Positions 6,889 to 9,314 of a stretch of 9,314 nucleotides of DNA are shown one piece after another. The notes beneath the pieces are model-generated. The model saw only the letters and a program-made list of their open reading frames with translations, made no database searches and had not been told where the DNA came from. The DNA is from an uncultured bacterium (GTDB lineage Bacteria > Bacillota > Clostridia > Oscillospirales > Butyricicoccaceae): NCBI GenBank assembly GCA_905215125.1, contig CAJMOV010000060.1:1-9314 (forward strand), read 5' to 3'. The first letter of the stretch is position 1. Each line of letters starts with the position of its first letter. The position numbers and the translations under genes were made by a program.

Positions 6889-8174
6889 GGGGCGAGACAC
6901 CTCCTTAAATCGTCGTCGCTCACTTCAAACAGAGAAAGCTGCTCGCCCTGTCCCGGCAGCGCAGCCAGGGATTTATCGGATAGCAGGCCGCGCAGGATGC
7001 TCTCAGTACTGTAATGGGCGCAGCGGGACGCCTTACCGCCGCAGGTGATGAAATAGCGCGCACGCTTGAGCACCACTCCGATTTTCTTCAGCTCGTCAAA
7101 CCCCAGGGAATGACACCGCCTGGCCTGTACAATGCGTCCCGCGCTGCGAACCCCAATGCCCGGGACGCGCAACAGAAGGTCATACGGAGCGCGGTTAACC
7201 TCGACCGGGAAATACTCGGGATGGTGCAGAGCCCAGTTGCACTTGGGATCGATAAGCGGATTCAGATTGGGATTCTTTTCGTCGATAATTTCACTGGCGT
7301 CAAAACGGTAAAAGCGCAGAAGCCAGTCAGCCTGATACAGCCGGTGCTCACGCAAGAGGGGCGGCCGGGTGCCGACGGCAGGCAGGTTTTTCCCCGCGAC
7401 AACGGGCATATACGCCGAGAAAAAGACCCGCTTGAGGGCGTATTTTTTATACAGCCCGGCGGCCAGTGACAGGATTTGATAATCGCTGTCCGGCGTAGCG
7501 CCGATGATCATCTGGGTGCTCTGTCCCGCAGGGACAAAGCGGGGCGCGCGTCGATATCGGACAAGATCGCTTTTTCGTTCGGCAATCCCCCTGCTGATTT
7601 GTCCCATGGGCTTTAAAATACTTTCCCTGTTTTTCTGCGGGGCGAGCAGCTGAAGGCTTTGCTGCGAAGGCAGCTCGATGTTGACGCTCATCCTATCGGC
7701 CTGCAGGCCGAGCGCTTCGACAAGCCGGGGATCGGCCCCTGGGATGGCTTTGACGTGGATATAGCCGCCAAAGCGGTATTCCCCGCGCAAAAGCGTCAGT
7801 ACCCGCAGCATCTGCTCGCAGGTGTAGTCGGGATTTTTGACAACAGCGGAGGAAAGGAAAAGCCCCTCAATGTAATTGCGCCGGTAAAGCTGCATGGTCA
7901 GCTCGGCTAGCTCCCGAGGGGTAAAGGAGGCGCGGGGAGTGTCTCCGCTCCGCCGGTTGACACAGTAAGCGCAGTCATAGGCGCAGGCATTGCTCATCAA
8001 CACCTTGAGCAGGGAGACGCAACGGCCGTCGCTTGCAAAGGTATGGCAGATACCGCCTGCCACCGTACTGCCGATTCCCCCTGCTGGGGCGGCGCGCCGC
8101 ACACCGCTTGACGTGCAGGCGACGTCGTATTTTGCCGCATCGGCCAGCACTGCCAGCTTGTCCATCAGGTCCAT
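6885..8174 (-). CDS. Putative DNA modification/repair radical SAM protein (TIGR03916-like) with C-terminal helix-hairpin-helix
   Basis: This is a 429-residue radical SAM enzyme. The CxxxCxxC motif C64-AYD-C68-AY-C71 binds the 4Fe-4S cluster that cleaves S-adenosylmethionine. The N-terminus MDLMDKLAVLADAAKYDVACTSSG (first 24 residues), the Cys-containing GICHTFASDGRCVSLLK before the motif (C43, C52), and SVNIELPSQQSLQLLAPQKN are characteristic of the TIGR03916 group. Residues 333-350 (LLLRVPGIGVRSAGRIVQ) form a helix-hairpin-helix of the sequence-independent DNA-binding type, so the substrate is probably DNA or a DNA-bound nucleotide. C354, C378 and C385 near the C-terminus could hold a second metal site, but this is speculation. 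AAGGGGG lies 8 nt before the ATG. It leads a two-gene operon with the DUF4130 protein, and its promoter carries two LexA-type boxes. The reaction is unknown. Confidence 0.92.
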   Translation of the reverse strand: MDLMDKLAVLADAAKYDVACTSSGVRRAAPAGGIGSTVAGGICHTFASDGRCVSLLKVLMSNACAYDCAYCVNRRSGDTPRASFTPRELAELTMQLYRRNYIEGLFLSSAVVKNPDYTCEQMLRVLTLLRGEYRFGGYIHVKAIPGADPRLVEALGLQADRMSVNIELPSQQSLQLLAPQKNRESILKPMGQISRGIAERKSDLVRYRRAPRFVPAGQSTQMIIGATPDSDYQILSLAAGLYKKYALKRVFFSAYMPVVAGKNLPAVGTRPPLLREHRLYQADWLLRFYRFDASEIIDEKNPNLNPLIDPKCNWALHHPEYFPVEVNRAPYDLLLRVPGIGVRSAGRIVQARRCHSLGFDELKKIGVVLKRARYFITCGGKASRCAHYSTESILRGLLSDKSLAALPGQGEQLSLFEVSDDDLRRCLAP

Positions 8175-8194
8175 TGCTTAATCCCCCTTATCAA

Positions 8195-8208
8195 AGAACG
8201 TTTGTTCT
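8195..8208 (-). promoter_or_regulatory. LexA (SOS) box 2, perfect GAAC-N4-GTTC
   Basis: On the minus strand AGAACAAACGTTCT has both half-sites of the Firmicute LexA/DinR consensus (CGAAC-RNRY-GTTYC core), and the ACGT-side flanks extend the palindrome to AA...TT (8194-8209). It covers the expected start of transcription of the radical SAM operon, about 21 bp before the ATG, so bound LexA would block initiation. Confidence 0.85.
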
Positions 8209-8214
8209 TATAAT

Positions 8215-8243
8215 AAGATAGCACATTTGTTCTGATTTGTAAA
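8215..8243 (-). promoter_or_regulatory. Promoter of the radical SAM-DUF4130 operon
   Basis: On the minus strand TTTACA (8243-8238), 17 bp and TATCTT (8220-8215) form a sigma-A-type promoter with an extended TGC just before the -10. The start would be near 8208. It sits only 7 bp from the T-tract of the upstream rubrerythrin terminator, so the operon is insulated from the PerR operon. Confidence 0.7.
8220..8233 (-). promoter_or_regulatory. LexA (SOS) box 1, one mismatch from GAAC-N4-GTTC
   Basis: On the minus strand AGAACAAATGTGCT matches the LexA half-sites except for one base (GTGC for GTTC). It occupies the -35/-10 spacer and touches the -10. Its centre is 25 bp from that of the perfect box, and the two share AGAACAAA, so they look like a duplicated operator of strong plus weak sites. 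Confidence 0.7.
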
Positions 8244-8250
8244 GGGAGAA

Positions 8251-8279
8251 AAAGAAAAAGCACCCCAAAGGGTGCTTTT
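8251..8279 (-). terminator. Rho-independent terminator of the perR-rubrerythrin operon
   Basis: A perfect 10-bp stem AAAAGCACCC/GGGTGCTTTT closes a 4-nt loop. On the minus strand it runs into TTTTTCTTT (down to 8251). It begins 13 bp after the rubrerythrin stop codon. On the plus strand it also reads as a hairpin ending in TTTT, but no plus-strand gene ends here. Confidence 0.9.
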
Positions 8280-8292
8280 CCCGCTTTACGGA

Positions 8293-8829
8293 TTAATAGT
8301 TCTTGGCCTGCAGGGCGAAATAAGCCTTCGGGTGCTCACAAACAGGGCAAATTTCCGGTGCGGAAGACCCGACATGCAAATGGCCGCAGTTGGCGCACTG
8401 CCAGACATGCTCGCCCGTCTTGACAAAGACGTGGCCGGTCTCAACATTGCCCAGCAGGGCTTTGTAGCGTTCTTCGTGTTCTTTTTCAATGGCTCCGACC
8501 GCTTCAAACAGATAGGCGATTTTGTCAAAGCCTTCCTCCTTGGCTGTTTTGGCAAATTCGGCGTACATCTCGGTCCATTCATAATTCTCGCCTGCGGCGG
8601 CGTCTTTCAGGTTCTCTGCGGTGCCCGGCATACCGTCATGCAGCAGCTTAAACCAGATTTTGGCGTGCTCCTTCTCATTGTCGGCCGTCTCCAGGAAGAT
8701 GCGGGCAATTTGCTCGTATCCTTCCTTCTTGGCCTTGGACGCATAGTAGGTATATTTGTTGCGGGCCTGGGATTCGCCGGCAAAAGCGGCCAGCAGGTTG
8801 GCTTCGGTCTTGCTGCCTTTCAGATTCAT
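8293..8829 (-). CDS. rbr: Rubrerythrin (di-iron peroxidase with C-terminal rubredoxin domain)
   Basis: This 178-residue protein detoxifies hydrogen peroxide in the anaerobic cytoplasm, taking electrons through rubredoxin-type iron. The four-helix ferritin-like domain carries every expected di-iron ligand: E19 in FAGESQARNKY, E52-x-x-H55 in NEKEHAKI, E84-x-x-E87 in EYEWTE-type context, and E115-x-x-H118 in IEKEHEERY. The C-terminal rubredoxin domain has C145-x-x-C148 (WQCANCGH) and C161-x-x-C164 (ICPVCEHPKAYF), giving an FeS4 centre. The length is that of a classical rubrerythrin and nothing is missing. Its ATG overlaps the TGA of perR (ATGA), with GAGGAG 8 nt upstream inside perR, so it is translated from the same message. 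A terminator follows directly. Regulation by the adjoining PerR through a promoter outside the window is likely. Confidence 0.96.
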   Translation of the reverse strand: MNLKGSKTEANLLAAFAGESQARNKYTYYASKAKKEGYEQIARIFLETADNEKEHAKIWFKLLHDGMPGTAENLKDAAAGENYEWTEMYAEFAKTAKEEGFDKIAYLFEAVGAIEKEHEERYKALLGNVETGHVFVKTGEHVWQCANCGHLHVGSSAPEICPVCEHPKAYFALQAKNY

Positions 8830-9281
8830 TTTTCATTCTCCTCTTTCACTGTATTCTTTTTTTCCGCACAGTCCTTGCAAATGCCGTACAGAATCAAGTC
8901 GTGTCCGGTAACAGTATAGTCGGTCTCGGCCTGCACCTGCCTGTCCAGTGCTTCCAGTCCGGGCAGATGAACGTCTGCAATGCAGCCGCACGATTTACAG
9001 ATGATATGGTAATGCTCATGCAGCGTACCGTCAAAATGATCGCTGCCGCCGGGGACGCCGATTTTCCGAAGCATCCCCCCCTCCACCAGCTTGCCGAGGT
9101 TGCGGTAAACGGTGCCCAGACTGATGTCCGGGCAATGCACGCGCACACGCTGATAGACCTCGTCAGCCGTCGGGTGGCAGCCGGCTTCGGCAACGGCCTG
9201 ATACACCAGTACCCGCTGGCGGGAATATTTCTGTCCCGTCAGGCGGGGATCACTGGGGCTTGAACTTGCTCTTGGGCACAC
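8826..9281 (-). CDS. perR: PerR-type peroxide-sensing repressor of the Fur family (start uncertain)
   Basis: The protein is a winged-helix Fur-family regulator. The five residues that bind the regulatory Fe/Mn in Bacillus subtilis PerR are all present: His in CHPTADEVY, Asp in SDHFDG, the two His of HEHYH, and Asp in CGCIADV. Their spacing is the same as in B. subtilis (H37, D85, H91, H93, D104). The two structural zinc pairs CKSC and CKDC are also intact. The recognition helix is SLGTVYRNLGKLVE. In the family, peroxide oxidises an iron-ligating His and releases the repressor from DNA. The start is unclear. The frame is open to the window edge (ATG at 9314 and 9299), but the first codons overlap, out of frame, the end of a rubredoxin-like gene. 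The GTG at 9281 is preferred because it gives B. subtilis-like spacing and a shorter overlap; no start has a clear ribosome-binding site. The ATGA junction couples it to rubrerythrin. Confidence 0.88.
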   Translation of the reverse strand: MCPRASSSPSDPRLTGQKYSRQRVLVYQAVAEAGCHPTADEVYQRVRVHCPDISLGTVYRNLGKLVEGGMLRKIGVPGGSDHFDGTLHEHYHIICKSCGCIADVHLPGLEALDRQVQAETDYTVTGHDLILYGICKDCAEKKNTVKEENEK

Positions 9282-9314
9282 CGCAGACGGGGCAGACATA
9301 GTCGCTTGGCTCAT
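9250..9314 (-). CDS. Rubredoxin-like C-terminus (partial gene running off the window)
   Basis: In the minus-strand frame that ends at the TGA 9252-9250, the last 20 codons read SDYVCPVCGVPKSKF flanked by a few residues. This is the second CPxCG knuckle and tail of a rubredoxin domain. Most of the gene lies beyond the right edge, so a free rubredoxin (about 50 residues) cannot be told from a larger protein with a C-terminal rubredoxin domain. It overlaps the start of perR in another frame. With perR and rubrerythrin it would supply electrons for peroxide reduction. Confidence 0.7.
   Translation of the reverse strand, partial: EPSDYVCPVCGVPKSKFKPQ

Noticed and set aside
6897..6900. GTG start at 6900 for the DUF4130 protein
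   Set aside because: The GTG is part of the AAGGAGGTG ribosome-binding site itself; the ATG at 6888 overlaps the upstream stop as ATGA and gives the family's normal N-terminus.
8272..8919. 215-codon plus-strand frame opposite rubrerythrin
   Set aside because: Phe/Gly/Val-rich shadow of a rubrerythrin gene in which every metal ligand is intact; it starts within the terminator hairpin and has no ribosome-binding site.

Overview
The window looks like a chromosomal segment of a GC-rich, anaerobic, endospore-forming Firmicute, most likely of the Clostridia (Oscillospiraceae-like). The reasons are a spoIIP-type sporulation gene, strong AGGAGG ribosome-binding sites, a PerR/rubrerythrin/rubredoxin set typical of anaerobes, and a radical SAM/DUF4130 pair common in Clostridia. 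No rRNA, tRNA, CRISPR array, insertion sequence or phage gene was seen. The genus cannot be fixed from the sequence.

Left part (1-3050, plus strand). The window opens inside a SpoIIP-like cell-wall amidase of spore engulfment whose N-terminus lies outside. After a short gap with a good sigma-A-type promoter comes a single-gene unit for a serine hydrolase of the class C beta-lactamase/PBP-like family. It has all three catalytic motifs, no export signal and a long unassigned C-terminal half. A strong rho-independent terminator closes it.

Middle part (3158-6065). A MarR-family regulator and a MATE efflux pump form an overlapping two-gene operon. Its promoter is a perfect consensus (TTGACA-17-TATAAT) buried in a perfect 19-bp inverted repeat, the layout expected of a self-repressed, drug-inducible efflux module of the MepR/MepA kind. 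Next are two related hairpins, then a cytoplasmic cyclophilin-type prolyl isomerase on the minus strand. Divergent from it is a 91-residue protein of unknown function with its own terminator.

Right part (6082-9314, minus strand). In transcription order there is first the end of a rubredoxin-like gene, then a PerR-type peroxide sensor, then rubrerythrin. These overlap one another and end at a terminator, forming an oxidative-stress operon. Immediately after comes an operon of a radical SAM protein with a C-terminal helix-hairpin-helix (TIGR03916-like, putative DNA modification/repair) and a DUF4130/TIGR03915-like partner, joined by an ATGA stop/start overlap. Its promoter carries one perfect and one near-perfect GAAC-N4-GTTC LexA (SOS) box. 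This is direct sequence support for a DNA-damage role of a system whose biochemistry is, to my knowledge, not established. It is the most interesting element in the window.
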